DNA from: Arenibaculum pallidiluteum
Lineage (GTDB): Bacteria; Pseudomonadota; Alphaproteobacteria; Azospirillales; Azospirillaceae
Length of the DNA stretch: 45,786 bases
Assembly: GCF_017355985.1 (NCBI RefSeq)
Contig: NZ_JAFIQU010000003.1
Location: 1-45,786 of the forward strand
Reading direction: 5' to 3'
The position numbers were made by a program, and so were the translations under genes. The notes under the pieces were generated by a model. That model saw nothing but the letters and a program-made list of their open reading frames with translations. It searched no databases and was not told the DNA's origin. Positions within the stretch are counted from its first letter, which is position 1. Every line of letters begins with the position of its first letter. Below, piece after piece: positions 16,438 through 28,548 of this stretch.

Positions 16438-16451
16438 TTGATCTAGCTCAA
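16438..16451. promoter_or_regulatory. FNR/FnrL-type box upstream of hemA
   Basis: TTGATCTAGCTCAA matches TTGAY-N4-RTCAA in nine of ten fixed positions. It lies 129 bases before the hemA start codon and just after the aminotransferase stop. It implies oxygen-responsive control of hemA. Confidence 0.5.
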
Positions 16452-16468
16452 CCTGGTCGCAAGGCAGC

Positions 16469-17857
16469 TCAACCGCCATTGGGCGCGATGCCGCACTCCC
16501 GCGTCCAGGCCAGCGTGTCGTCCAGGGCGGCGGCGAAGATCCCGACCAGCTCGTCGATCTCGGCCTCCGAGATCACCAGAGGCGGCGAGAAGCCGATGCT
16601 GTCGCCCATGGCCCGCAGGATGGCGCCCCGCGCCTGGGCAAAGGAGACCAGCTTCGGCCCCACCGCCTGGGCCGGCTCGAAGGAGGTCCTCGTCGCCTTG
16701 TCGCGCACCAGCTCGACGCCGGCGATCAGGCCGACGCCGCGGATGTCGCCCACCAGCGGGTGACCCTCCAGGCGGCGTAGCCCCTCCTGCAGGCGCGGCC
16801 CGACGCGCCGGACATGGCCGACAACGTCCCGTTCCTCGATGATCGCGAGCGTCTCCAGCGCAACCGCCGCCGCCACCGGATGTCCGGAATAGGTGTAGCC
16901 GTGCCCGAAGGTGCCGACCCTGCCGGATTGCGCGGCCACGGTCTCGTAGACGGGCTCGGAGACCAGCACGGCGGCAATCGGCACATAGGCCGAGGACAGG
17001 GCCTTGGCGACGGTCATGATGTCGGGCCGGATCCCATAGGTCTCGGAGCCGAACAGGCTTCCGGTGCGCCCGAATCCGGTGATCACCTCGTCGGCGATCA
17101 TCAGCACGTCATGCCGGCGCAGCACCGCCTGGACCTTTTCGAAATAGGTCCGCGGCGGCACGATCACGCCGCCCGCGCCCATCACCGGCTCGGCAATGAA
17201 GGCGGCGACGGTCTCCGGCCCCTCGGCGCGGATCAGGGCGTCGAGCTGCTCGGCCAGGCGCGTCGCGAAGTCCTCCTCGCTCTCGCCGGGCCGTCCGAAG
17301 CGCCAGTAATGGGGGCAGTCGGCATGGAGGATGCCGGGCAGCGGCAGGTCGAAGGCCTCGTGCAGGTGCGGCAGCCCCGTCAGGCTGGCCGCAGCCACCG
17401 TGACGCCGTGATAGCCCTTGCTGCGCGCGATGATCTTCTTCTTGGCGGGCCGGCCGCGCGCGTTGTTGTAGTACCAGACGAGTTTCACGGCCGTGTCGTT
17501 GGCCTCGCTCCCGGATCCCGCCAGGAACACGCGGGCGAGCGGGTCGGGGGCGAGCGCCGCCAGCCGCTCGGCCAGCTCGATGCTGCGGTCGTGCGCCCGG
17601 CCGTTGAACCCGTGATAGAAGGCCAGGCGCCGCATCTGGTCCGTGGCGGCATCCACCAGCCGCTCCTCGCCCCATCCCAGCGCGGTGCACCACAGGCCGG
17701 CCATGCCCTCGATGTACCAGCGCCCCTGGTCGTCGCGCACGCGCACGCCACGGCCCTCGACGATCACCAGCGGGCCGACGCGGCCGTGGGTCTCCAGATT
17801 GGTGAAGGGGTGGAAGGAGTGGGCCTTGTCGCGCTCGCCAAGCGTGGTGCCGTGCAT
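16469..17857 (-). CDS. class III (omega) aminotransferase
   Basis: The 462-residue PLP enzyme belongs to the class III aminotransferases, in the group that includes omega-amino acid:pyruvate and putrescine/beta-alanine transaminases. It has AGSGSEANDTAVKL (residues 113-126), the AEPVMGAGGVIVPP loop, ADEVITGFGRTG with Asp256, and the PLP lysine Lys285 in VAKALSSAY. No signal peptide is present, so it is cytosolic. The amino donor cannot be read from sequence. Pyruvate is the probable acceptor by family. Confidence 0.9.
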   Translation of the reverse strand: MHGTTLGERDKAHSFHPFTNLETHGRVGPLVIVEGRGVRVRDDQGRWYIEGMAGLWCTALGWGEERLVDAATDQMRRLAFYHGFNGRAHDRSIELAERLAALAPDPLARVFLAGSGSEANDTAVKLVWYYNNARGRPAKKKIIARSKGYHGVTVAAASLTGLPHLHEAFDLPLPGILHADCPHYWRFGRPGESEEDFATRLAEQLDALIRAEGPETVAAFIAEPVMGAGGVIVPPRTYFEKVQAVLRRHDVLMIADEVITGFGRTGSLFGSETYGIRPDIMTVAKALSSAYVPIAAVLVSEPVYETVAAQSGRVGTFGHGYTYSGHPVAAAVALETLAIIEERDVVGHVRRVGPRLQEGLRRLEGHPLVGDIRGVGLIAGVELVRDKATRTSFEPAQAVGPKLVSFAQARGAILRAMGDSIGFSPPLVISEAEIDELVGIFAAALDDTLAWTRECGIAPNGG

Positions 17858-17922
17858 GGAGCCTCAGTGTCTTAGAACGGGTGGGAACTGAAGCTTAACC
17901 GCAACGCGGTGGTGCGCGAAAG

Positions 17923-19413
17923 TCACTCAGCCCAGATGCGCGAGCGGCGCATTGCGGCGTCCAGCACGACTATCCGGTGGTTGTTGGTATCCGAGACCAG
18001 GATCCGGTCGGGGCCATCGGCCCATACGCCTGCGGGCTCGTCCAGCGGCAGGCAGACGGGATCCTCGCACAGGAACCCGTCGTCCAGGTCCGACACCAGG
18101 CCGCCCGCGGGATCCACGACGCGGACGGCGCCGTTGTAGGTGTCCGCGACCAGCAGGGCGCCGCCGCGCGTGGCGATGCCGAGGCAATGCTGCATCTGCG
18201 CCTCGGCGAGCGGGCCGTTCACATGCCCGAAGTCGAAGAGACCGCTGCCCACCAGGGTGCGCACCCGCCCGGTCGCGAGATCGACCTGGCGCGCAGACGA
18301 CGTCTCGGCATCGGCGAAGTGAAGGGTTCCGCCATCGGCGGAGAGGGCAAGGCCGCTCGGCTGCGCCAGATGCGCCTCGGCCGCCGCGCCGTCGCGCAGC
18401 CCCTCGGGGCCGGCTCCCGCCAAGCGTGCGACCCGGCCCGTCTCCAGCGCGAGCTGGCCGATCTGGTGCGTTCCCGCATTGGCGAAGAGCAGCAGGCTGC
18501 CGCGGACCTCGATATCCCAGGGGGAGGCGAGGGCCGTATCGGGCCCGGGCGCGGGCCCTCCCAGCGGACCGCCGCGGCCGCCGCTCCCCGCCAGGGTCGA
18601 GACCGTCCCGCTGGCAAGGTCGATGCGACGGATCGCATGGTTGCCGGTATCGGCGACGAAGACCGCCCCCTCGTCCGCCGCGATGCCCTGCGGCGCATCG
18701 AACCGTGCCTCGCCGGCGGGACCGTCGGCACGGCCCGGCAGGCCGGAGCCGAAGCGCGCGAGCTCCGCCCCGGCGGTGTCCAGCAGCACGACCTGGTTGT
18801 GGCCTGCATCGGCCAGCGCCCATCCCCCGGCGGGCAGAGGCTTGATCTTGCCGGGAAACGCGAAGCGGCCGGGCAAGGCCGCGGCTGCCGCCGGCAGCGC
18901 GATCTCCAGCGGCGCCGGGCCGGGCGCCAGCAGGCGCGCCGCGCGAAAGGCCGAAAGCGCGTCGCCGACGGCCTCGACCAGCACCTCCGGCGGCACCTCG
19001 CCGGCATGCTGCGTGGTCACGTAGCCGTCGGGCGAGATGAAGACCAGCGTCGGCCAGGCCCGCACCGCATACTGCTTCCACAGCGAGAAATCGGGGTCGT
19101 GGACGACGGGGTGCCGGATCCCGTGGCGCCGCAGCGCCGCCGCCACGTTCGCGGGGTCCCGCTCGTGCGGGAATTTCGGGCTGTGGACGCCGATCACGGC
19201 GACATCCTCGGGGAAGGCCTCCTCCACGCGCGCCAGCGCCGGCAGCATCTGCAGGCAGTTGATGCAGCAGAAGGTCCAGAAGTCGAGGATGACGAGCCTG
19301 CCCCTGAGATCGTCCAGGGACAGGTTCCGCGGCGTGTTCAGCCAGTGCAGTCCGGGCGCGCGCAGGTCCGGCGCGCGGACTCGGGGCTGCCTGGCGATGT
19401 CTTCGCGGCTCAT
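17923..19413 (-). CDS. thioredoxin-like / NHL-repeat protein
   Basis: The 496-residue protein joins an N-terminal thioredoxin-like domain (about residues 10-165) to a beta-propeller of NHL repeats (about 180-496). The redox site is FWTFCCINC, with Cys50-Ile-Asn-Cys53 as the CXXC pair and a cis-proline in RAWPTLVFISPDG. NHL repeats are seen as recurring LPGRADGPAGEARFDAPQGIA and VADTGNHAIRRIDL-type blocks. There is no signal peptide, so it should be cytosolic. This architecture resembles NHLRC2-type proteins, whose bacterial function is not established. It ends 65 bases before the aminotransferase start on the same strand. Confidence 0.85.
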   Translation of the reverse strand: MSREDIARQPRVRAPDLRAPGLHWLNTPRNLSLDDLRGRLVILDFWTFCCINCLQMLPALARVEEAFPEDVAVIGVHSPKFPHERDPANVAAALRRHGIRHPVVHDPDFSLWKQYAVRAWPTLVFISPDGYVTTQHAGEVPPEVLVEAVGDALSAFRAARLLAPGPAPLEIALPAAAAALPGRFAFPGKIKPLPAGGWALADAGHNQVVLLDTAGAELARFGSGLPGRADGPAGEARFDAPQGIAADEGAVFVADTGNHAIRRIDLASGTVSTLAGSGGRGGPLGGPAPGPDTALASPWDIEVRGSLLLFANAGTHQIGQLALETGRVARLAGAGPEGLRDGAAAEAHLAQPSGLALSADGGTLHFADAETSSARQVDLATGRVRTLVGSGLFDFGHVNGPLAEAQMQHCLGIATRGGALLVADTYNGAVRVVDPAGGLVSDLDDGFLCEDPVCLPLDEPAGVWADGPDRILVSDTNNHRIVVLDAAMRRSRIWAE

Positions 19414-19558
19414 GGCTGGATGTCCCGCTCCTGTTTCCGCGGGAGTATCGCCCGGGAAGGCGGTCGATCAACCCTGATCGGGCGGGGAGGTCCTCCCGTC
19501 CCGTCGCGCGGGCCCGTCAGGCAGGGCCTGCGCGGCAGGAACAGCGCCTCGGTGAGGG

Positions 19559-19580
19559 GGAGGAGCCGCGCGGCTCCTCC
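19559..19580. terminator. hairpin after the PRC-barrel gene
   Basis: A perfect 11-bp inverted repeat (GGAGGAGCCGC/GCGGCTCCTCC) lies 10 bases after the stop of the minus-strand PRC-barrel gene. The plus-strand side is followed by TGTTCTT; no T-run is seen on the minus strand. Confidence 0.5.
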
Positions 19581-19589
19581 TGTTCTTGA

Positions 19590-20078
19590 TCAGGGCCGGG
19601 TCGCCGCCTCGCTGAGCGCCAGGTCGTCGTTCTCGACCTCGGCGTAGCCGCCCTGGCCTTCGGTGTACTCGGCCATGGACTTGGCCTGCTCCTCGGTGAC
19701 GGGGAGGGTCAGCCGTTCTCCCTCCATGCGGAACTGGGCCATCGGGACCAGGACGTTCTTCCCGCCGATCCCCAGGAAGCCGCCGCCGGCCTCGACCACC
19801 GCCATCAGCCCGTCCGGCCCCCGCACGATCTCCTCGATCTCGCCGATCTTCTGGCCGTCGGCACCGTGGACGTCCATGTCCTCGATCGCGTCGACCGTCA
19901 TCGACATCAGCGCAGTATCCATGGTCGCGCTGGGCGGGGTCGGGGCCGCGCCAGCGGTCGCGCCCGGCGGGGGCGGGGCTGCGTCGGGCGCCGTGCCGGT
20001 GGTCCCCTGCGCGAAGGCGGGGGCGACGGCCAGCGAGGCCAGCGCGAAGCCGGTGATCAGGGGTGTCTTGAATGCCAT
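19590..20078 (-). CDS. secreted PRC-barrel protein
   Basis: The 162-residue protein has a signal peptide (about residues 1-24, ending AFAQ), a short Pro/Ala/Gly linker and a PRC-barrel-like core (VDAIEDMDVHGADGQKIGEI, then VVEAGGGFLGIGGKNVLVP). The start at 20078 follows AAGGAG eight bases away. It resembles the exported stress-type PRC-barrel proteins of alphaproteobacteria and is a shorter relative of the gene at 14281. A FLGIGGK-type motif in this family is thought to mark a membrane- or envelope-facing barrel. It is divergent from the glycosyltransferase gene. Confidence 0.82.
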   Translation of the reverse strand: MAFKTPLITGFALASLAVAPAFAQGTTGTAPDAAPPPPGATAGAAPTPPSATMDTALMSMTVDAIEDMDVHGADGQKIGEIEEIVRGPDGLMAVVEAGGGFLGIGGKNVLVPMAQFRMEGERLTLPVTEEQAKSMAEYTEGQGGYAEVENDDLALSEAATRP

Positions 20079-20183
20079 TCTCGTCTCCTTGCTTTCGCTC
20101 GCATGCCCTCTCGCCGTCCCTAACAGCCGCTGACACCGGAAGCGCACAGGCGGGCTCAAGACATTCGCAACGATTCCGGTTCC

Positions 20184-21287
20184 ATGGTCGGCGCTGCCGG
20201 GCCGTCCGTGGAGCGACCGCGGCATTCCTCGGCACTGACGGAACGATGGCCGATGCTGGTCAGCACCTTGGACGATCTCGCGAAGTCGCATCCCGGCATG
20301 GTCCGGCGCGTTGCGGACTGGGGCGCGGACAGGACGGGCAGGGTTGTGGGCGTCTACGAGGCGCGCGATGCCTTCGTCATCGGAGCTCCGCCGATCATCG
20401 GGTTCAGCCAGGGCGCGGATCTCGTGATCGCCCGGGAATCCTCGGACTACGACACCGAGACGGCCGCCGAGGCCGCCTTCGCCTCGCTGAACAAGGATGG
20501 CACGGCGGCGGCGCTCGACCGCCTGCCCGGCGACTGGGCCTATGTCTGCGGGCTCTGGTCGAACGAGTTCTGGCACTGGATGTACGAGAGCATCCCGAGG
20601 ATCCTCGCCATTCAGGATACGGGATTCGAGGGAAGCTTCCTGGTCCGCTCCCTGCGCCCTTATGTCCTCGATACCTTCCGCATGCTGTCGGTCCTGCCCG
20701 AACGGGTGTTCAAGCTGTCGCCGGCGCGGCTCTGCGTGGAACGCCTGCTCTGCACCACGCAGATGCAGGGATGGAGCCTCGGCGCTGGCGCGCTTCGGGC
20801 AATGCGCCGGCGCCTGTCCCCGCCGGCGGCCGATCGCGCGGGGGAGACGACGCGCCTCTACATCGCACGGAAGGACGGCCGGGGCGTCCTGAACGAGGAC
20901 GAGCTGATGCCCGTGCTGGAACACTTCGGCTTCCGGCGCGTCCACATGGAGGACATGCGCCTCGACGAGCAGATCGCGCTCGCCAGCCGGGCGGACGCGG
21001 TGATCGGCGCGCATGGGGCAGGGCTGGCGCTGACCATGTTCATGCCGCCCGGCAAGCTGATCGTCGAGCTGTACTCGCCGGAATACATCAACCCCTGCAT
21101 CTCGGCGAGCTGCCGGCACCTGGGCGCGCGCTACCACATGGTTCCAAGCGTGGTGCTGGACCGCTACGAGCACGGTCGCGCGGTGGTCGCGAACATCGAC
21201 GCCGTCGAGCAGATCCTGGAATCCTGGGAAGGCCGGGGGGAGTTCCATGAGGCGTTCCAGGGCGAGTCCCAGGGCGGCGGAGGCTGA
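20184..21287 (+). CDS. GT61-like glycosyltransferase (DUF563)
   Basis: The 367-residue protein looks like a family GT61 glycosyltransferase, which adds sugars to envelope polysaccharides or glycans. Typical pieces are LWSNEFWHWMYESIPRIL in the middle, RLYIARKDGRGVLNEDEL, and VIGAHGAGLALTMFMPPGKLIVEL near the C-terminus. There is no signal peptide or clear membrane helix. Two starts are possible: 20184, used here, and an ATG at 20253 that would remove 23 poorly conserved residues. Neither has a strong ribosome-binding site. No other polysaccharide genes are close, so the acceptor is unknown. Confidence 0.78.
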   Translation: MVGAAGPSVERPRHSSALTERWPMLVSTLDDLAKSHPGMVRRVADWGADRTGRVVGVYEARDAFVIGAPPIIGFSQGADLVIARESSDYDTETAAEAAFASLNKDGTAAALDRLPGDWAYVCGLWSNEFWHWMYESIPRILAIQDTGFEGSFLVRSLRPYVLDTFRMLSVLPERVFKLSPARLCVERLLCTTQMQGWSLGAGALRAMRRRLSPPAADRAGETTRLYIARKDGRGVLNEDELMPVLEHFGFRRVHMEDMRLDEQIALASRADAVIGAHGAGLALTMFMPPGKLIVELYSPEYINPCISASCRHLGARYHMVPSVVLDRYEHGRAVVANIDAVEQILESWEGRGEFHEAFQGESQGGGG

Positions 21288-21296
21288 TCCGGCGCC

Positions 21297-22502
21297 TCAC
21301 TCGTGCCGCAGCGCCTCGATCGGGTCGAGCCGGGCAGCCCTGCGGGCCGGGAAGAAGCCGAAGACGATCCCGACCAGGCCCGAGAAGCCGAAGGCGACCA
21401 GGATGATCGTCGGGTCGACCGGCAAGGGGACGCCGAGCGCCGTGGTCACCGCGGCGGCGATGCCGAGTCCGAGCAGGACGCCGATCAGCCCGCCGAACAG
21501 CGACAGCACGACCGCTTCCACCAGGAACTGGAGCAGTACCTGCTCCTCCTGCGCGCCGACGGCCAGCCGGATGCCGATCTCGCGGGTCCGCTCCGTGACG
21601 GAGACCAGCATGATGTTCATGATCCCGATGCCGCCGACCAGCAGGCTGACCGCCGCCACGGCGCCCAGGAGGCCCGTCAGCATTGCCGCCGTCCCCGCCG
21701 CCGTCTGGACGATCTGCCGCATGTCGCGCACGACAAAGTCGTCTTCCCGGCCAGGGAAGATGTTGCGGCGCTCGCGCAGCAGGCGCTCGATATCCGCCTG
21801 GACCCTGGAGGTGTCCGCCCCGTCGACGGCCGAGACGTAGGCGCGGTCGATGTCCATGTTGCCGGCGATGCGCCGGTGGAAGGCCCGGAGGGGCATCAGG
21901 ACCGTGTCGTCCATGTCCGTCCCGAAACTCGACTGGCCTTTCGCCTCGAGAATGCCGATCACCTCGCATGAGACGTTGTGCACGCGCAGGTTCTGCCCGA
22001 TCGCCTCGGCCGGCCCGAACAGCCTGTCCCGCACGGTCTGGCCGATCACGCAGGCTGCGCGGCCCGCGCGCAGCTCGCCGTCGAGGAAGCTGCGCCCGGC
22101 CGCCAGTACCCAGTCCTGGGTGATAAAGAAGTCGTTGTCGGTCCCGGTGACGACGGTGTTCCGGCTTTCGGTGCCGTAGACCAGGGTCACCGATTTCTGG
22201 GAGACCGGCGCCACGGCGCGTACGCTGCGGAGCTGCGCCCTCATGGCCTCGATGTCGCGCTCGTTGAAGGCCTTCGCATCGGCGCTCGCCCGGCCCGGCC
22301 CGAACTGGCCCGGCGAGACGAAGAGCAAGTTGCTGCCGAGCTTCGCGAGGTCGGAGGTGATCTTCGCCGTCGTGCCGTTGCCGATGGTCACCATGGCGAT
22401 CACCGCGGCGACGCCGATGATGATGCCGAGCACCGTCAGGAAGGAGCGCAGCGTGTTGCGGCGGATGGCCTGGAGCGCCAGGCGGACGGATTCCCAGACC
22501 AT
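21297..22502 (-). CDS. MacB-type ABC transporter permease
   Basis: The 401-residue protein has an N-terminal membrane helix, a large periplasmic MacB-like domain and three C-terminal helices (GLLGAVAAVSLLVGGIGIMNIMLVSVTERTREIGIRLAVGA). This is the FtsX/MacB permease arrangement. The ATPase is encoded separately, so this is the split form of MacB. Its start overlaps the ATPase stop by one base (TGATG in reverse reading). With the two upstream genes it forms an operon for export from the periplasm of a drug, peptide or lipid-like substrate. No TolC-like gene is in the window. Confidence 0.88.
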   Translation of the reverse strand: MVWESVRLALQAIRRNTLRSFLTVLGIIIGVAAVIAMVTIGNGTTAKITSDLAKLGSNLLFVSPGQFGPGRASADAKAFNERDIEAMRAQLRSVRAVAPVSQKSVTLVYGTESRNTVVTGTDNDFFITQDWVLAAGRSFLDGELRAGRAACVIGQTVRDRLFGPAEAIGQNLRVHNVSCEVIGILEAKGQSSFGTDMDDTVLMPLRAFHRRIAGNMDIDRAYVSAVDGADTSRVQADIERLLRERRNIFPGREDDFVVRDMRQIVQTAAGTAAMLTGLLGAVAAVSLLVGGIGIMNIMLVSVTERTREIGIRLAVGAQEEQVLLQFLVEAVVLSLFGGLIGVLLGLGIAAAVTTALGVPLPVDPTIILVAFGFSGLVGIVFGFFPARRAARLDPIEALRHE

Positions 22503-23221
22503 CAGGCGGCCCTTCCCCGATGCTCGTCGGTCGCGATCCGGCCGTCGATGAAGCGGATCACGCGCTCGGCATAGGCCGCCATGTCGGGCTCATGGGTGAC
22601 CATCACGACGGTGATGCCCTGGCCGCGGTTGAGGGCCACCAGCAGGTCCATGATCTCGCGGCTCATGCTGGTGTCGAGGTTGCCGGTGGGCTCGTCGGCG
22701 AGCAGCACGGCGGGCTCGGTTACGATGGCGCGCGCGATGGCGACGCGCTGCTGCTGGCCGCCCGACAGCTCGGCCGGGGTGTGGCGCTCGCGCCCTTTGA
22801 GCCCGACGCGGGCCAGCGCCTGCATGGCGAGCTCCCGCCGCTCGGCCTGCGGCGCGCCGCGGTAGATCAGCGGCAGCTCGACATTCTCCACGGCGCTCGT
22901 GCGCGGCAGGAGGTTGAAGCCCTGGAACACGAAGCCGATGAAGCGCCGGCGCAGCAGCGCCCTGCGCGCGGGGTCCAGGCGGCCGATCTCGACGCCCTTG
23001 AAGCGGTAGGCTCCGGAGCTTGGCGTGTCCAGGCAGCCCAGGATGTTCATGGCGGTCGACTTGCCGGATCCCGAGGGACCCATGATCGCGATGAACTCTC
23101 CCTCGTCGATCCGCATGTCGACGGCGTCAAGCGCGCGGACGGCGGCAGCGCCGGCCCCGAAGACCCTGCTCAGCGACTGGAACTCGATCAGCGGCGTCGC
23201 CGCGGTGCCCTGGTCCGGCAT
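22502..23221 (-). CDS. MacB-type ABC transporter ATP-binding protein
   Basis: The 239-residue ATPase has Walker A GPSGSGKST, the Q-loop FVFQGFNLL, signature LSGGQQQRVAIARA and Walker B VLLADEPTGNLD followed by the H-loop VMVTHEPDMA. These are the marks of the LolD/MacB family. It starts 12 bases after the adaptor gene stop and overlaps the permease start by one base, so the three genes are one operon. Confidence 0.92.
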   Translation of the reverse strand: MPDQGTAATPLIEFQSLSRVFGAGAAAVRALDAVDMRIDEGEFIAIMGPSGSGKSTAMNILGCLDTPSSGAYRFKGVEIGRLDPARRALLRRRFIGFVFQGFNLLPRTSAVENVELPLIYRGAPQAERRELAMQALARVGLKGRERHTPAELSGGQQQRVAIARAIVTEPAVLLADEPTGNLDTSMSREIMDLLVALNRGQGITVVMVTHEPDMAAYAERVIRFIDGRIATDEHRGRAA

Positions 23222-23233
23222 GCCGGCCTCCCG

Positions 23234-24514
23234 TCAGCCCCTGGTGGGGCTCGTCACGTCGGTGATCACCGCATCGCCAGGTGCGAGGCTGCCCTCCCGG
23301 ATCTCGGTCCGCCGTCCGTCGGTCGCGCCCGCGACGACGGGCACCGCCACGGCCTCCTCGCCACGTAGGACCCAGACCGTGCGTGTCGGGCCGGCCGTGT
23401 CCGGCCGGCTCGCCGGCCGGAATCGAGGCGGACCCGGCAGCAGGCGGGACAGCAGGCTGCCTCCCGTCCGCCCGTCCGCCTGCGCTGGCGGGGTGAAACG
23501 CAGCGCGGCGTTGGGCACCAGCAGCGCCTCGGCGATCTCCTGCACGACGATCTCGGCCGTGGCCGTCATGCCGGGGCGCAGCAGAAGCTCGGCATTGTCG
23601 ACGGTCAGCACCGCCTTGTAAGTCACGACGCCCTGCACGGTCTCGGACGCGAAGCGAAGCTCCCGGATGCGCGCAGGGAAGCGCCGGTCGGGGTAGGCGT
23701 CGACCGAGAAGGTCGCGTGCTGCCCCTCGTGGACCTTGCCGACATCGGCCTCGTCCACGTCCACCTGGACCTCCATCTGCCGCAGATCCTCGGCGATGGT
23801 GAAGAGCACAGGCGTCTGGAACGAGGAGGCGACGGTCTGGCCGGGATCGACGTTGCGCTTCAGCACGAGGCCGTTGATGGGCGACACGATCCGCGTTTTG
23901 GCGAGGTTCGAATCGTTCAGCGTCACGTCGGCCAGGGCGGTGCCCACATCGGCCCTGGCGCTGGCGAGGGCGGCTGCGGCGCGGTCGAAGGCGGCCTTCG
24001 CGGCGTCCAGGTCCTGCCGGCTGCCCGAGCTTGTCGAGGCCAGGGCGCGCTTGCGCTGGTAGTCCCGCTCCTTCTCCTCCAGCGTCACGGTGGCCTCGAC
24101 GACATGCGCCCTGGCGGCGTCGAGCCTGGCGCGGGCGCTGTCGGCGGCGGCGCGGAACCTGTCCGTGTCCAGCTCGGCAAGGACCTGGCCAGCCTCGACG
24201 CGGCTGTTGTAATCCACGAAGACGCGGCGCACGGTTCCCGACAGCTCGCTCGAGATTTCCACCTGGCTCGTGGGCTGGACGCTGCCGGTCGCCGTCACCA
24301 CGACGTTCAGCGCGCCGCGCGCCGCCGGCTCGGTCACGTAGCCCGTCGCCGCGGAGGTGGTCCTGGACAGCGCGAACAGCCAGCCTGCGAGCGCCAGCGC
24401 CAGCACGACCCCGGCGAGCTGCGCCAGCCGCCGGCGCAGGCCGCGCCGCCGCGACCCCGGCTCCAGCCCCAGCAGGGAATCTGCGTCGGTATCGCGCCGA
24501 AGGACCTCGGACAT
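23234..24514 (-). CDS. MacA-type periplasmic adaptor protein
   Basis: The 426-residue membrane-fusion protein has one N-terminal membrane segment (about residues 33-52), a lipoyl-like domain split by a coiled-coil hairpin (LDAARAHVVEATVTLEEKERDYQRKRALAS and neighbours) and beta-barrel domains. A GSVQPTSQVEISSELSG stretch starts the biotinyl-lipoyl part. MacA-type adaptors stimulate the MacB ATPase and link it to an outer-membrane channel. The start at 24514 was chosen because GGAG lies six bases before it; ATGs at 24586 and 24529 would add residues with no hydrophobic character. It is the first gene of the operon. Confidence 0.88.
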   Translation of the reverse strand: MSEVLRRDTDADSLLGLEPGSRRRGLRRRLAQLAGVVLALALAGWLFALSRTTSAATGYVTEPAARGALNVVVTATGSVQPTSQVEISSELSGTVRRVFVDYNSRVEAGQVLAELDTDRFRAAADSARARLDAARAHVVEATVTLEEKERDYQRKRALASTSSGSRQDLDAAKAAFDRAAAALASARADVGTALADVTLNDSNLAKTRIVSPINGLVLKRNVDPGQTVASSFQTPVLFTIAEDLRQMEVQVDVDEADVGKVHEGQHATFSVDAYPDRRFPARIRELRFASETVQGVVTYKAVLTVDNAELLLRPGMTATAEIVVQEIAEALLVPNAALRFTPPAQADGRTGGSLLSRLLPGPPRFRPASRPDTAGPTRTVWVLRGEEAVAVPVVAGATDGRRTEIREGSLAPGDAVITDVTSPTRG

Positions 24515-24801
24515 CGCCATCTCCACCATCGCCCGGCGGGGCGGTGCCCGATCCCTCGGGCGGTACCCGCGCGGCTTCGCATCCATTTATATGGCCGGCG
24601 CGAGCGCAGCATTCGCCCTGTCGCCGCTTCGCTGCTGCAGGCGTGCCATGCGCCGCGCATCAGGTCGCGCCGGAACCGCCCGCATCCATCGGCGCCAGCG
24701 GTACCTCCCTTTTGTCACAGGAGGCTGTGGCGGGCGTCACAGGGGTTGGTGCCGGTGATCCGCACACTCGCGATACGAGAACGACACAACGGGTCGAAAA
24801 A

Positions 24802-25116
24802 ATGACGAAGACGCTTGGAATCCTGGTCCTGGTCGGCGGGCTCGCGGTCTCGGGCTGCACCATGAACCATGCCGAGCGGCGGGCGACGACCGGCGGTCTG
24901 CTCGGCGCGGGCGCCGGCGCCGCGGGCGGCTACATGCTGGGCTACGATCCCGTGATGGCCGGCGTGCTCGGCGGAGCCGGCGGCGCGCTGCTGGGCGCCG
25001 TGACGACCCCCGAGAAGCGCGAGGTCAACAACTACTATTACGGCCGGCGCGGGCATCACGGCCACCACCACGGCGGCCACCACGGCGGCAAGCACAGATG
25101 GCGCGGCCGCGACTGA
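24802..25116 (+). CDS. glycine-zipper lipoprotein with His-rich tail
   Basis: The 104-residue protein has a signal peptide with the lipobox VSGC, so it should be an outer- or inner-membrane lipoprotein. The middle carries glycine-zipper repeats (LLGAGAGAAGGYMLGYD, then AGVLGGAGGALLGAV) like those of SlyB or YMGG proteins. The last 25 residues are rich in His, Gly and Arg (GHHGHHHGGHHGG), which could bind metal ions. The start at 24802 lacks a strong ribosome-binding site. The 287-base gap to macA holds no gene; it contains two GTCACAGG copies at 24714 and 24736, 22 bases apart. Confidence 0.78.
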   Translation: MTKTLGILVLVGGLAVSGCTMNHAERRATTGGLLGAGAGAAGGYMLGYDPVMAGVLGGAGGALLGAVTTPEKREVNNYYYGRRGHHGHHHGGHHGGKHRWRGRD

Positions 25117-25161
25117 GCGCGAGGCAGCGCGACGGATCGCGTCCGCGCCGGTTGTAGGGGC

Positions 25162-25359
25162 ATGGGAACGCTGAAGCTCGGCACACGTGTCCGCGTCGGG
25201 GGCAGGATGGGGATGATCGTCGCCCGCACCCTCGATGCGGACTCCTATTACGACGTCCGGTTCGAGGACGGCTCGGTGACGAAGTACCTGCGCGGCCACG
25301 ATCTCGACCCGATCCTCGCGGATGCCGCCGGCGGCGAGGGCGAGGACGCCGAGAGGTAG
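25162..25359 (+). CDS. small conserved-looking hypothetical protein
   Basis: This 65-residue product starts [20 protein letters not shown] and continues [20 protein letters not shown], which reads like a small beta-barrel (SH3/KOW-like) fold with alternating hydrophobic and charged residues. GTAGGGG precedes the ATG by a few bases. It lies between the glycine-zipper gene and glgC on the same strand. Coding potential is supported by sensible amino acid content, but length is short and I do not recognise a family. Confidence 0.55.
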   Translation: MGTLKLGTRVRVGGRMGMIVARTLDADSYYDVRFEDGSVTKYLRGHDLDPILADAAGGEGEDAER

Positions 25360-25467
25360 GGCGCGGATTCGAATCCGTTGCGGTCGGGACTGTCTCTGGC
25401 ATGCTCCTGCCGACGGCGGAACAAACGCGGCCGGCGAAATGGCCGGTCCGAAGGGGAGGGGACGGCC

Positions 25468-28417
<2,950 letters not shown>

Positions 28418-28429
28418 GCCCGCAGGCGA

Positions 28430-28455
28430 GGGGGCGGCGCGTCGCCTCCCCCTTT
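28430..28455 (+). terminator. rho-independent terminator after pgm
   Basis: A stem of five G-C pairs, one mismatch and four more pairs with a 3-base loop (GGGGG to CCCCC) is followed by TTT. It begins 12 bases after the pgm stop. Confidence 0.65.
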
Positions 28456-28548
28456 GCCGAGGCCGCCGCGCCCGGGCGGCGGCAACCCTGCGACGGAAGA
28501 TGGGTTTCCTGAAAGGGGCGCGAACGCGCCGTTCGGACAGGAGAGCCA

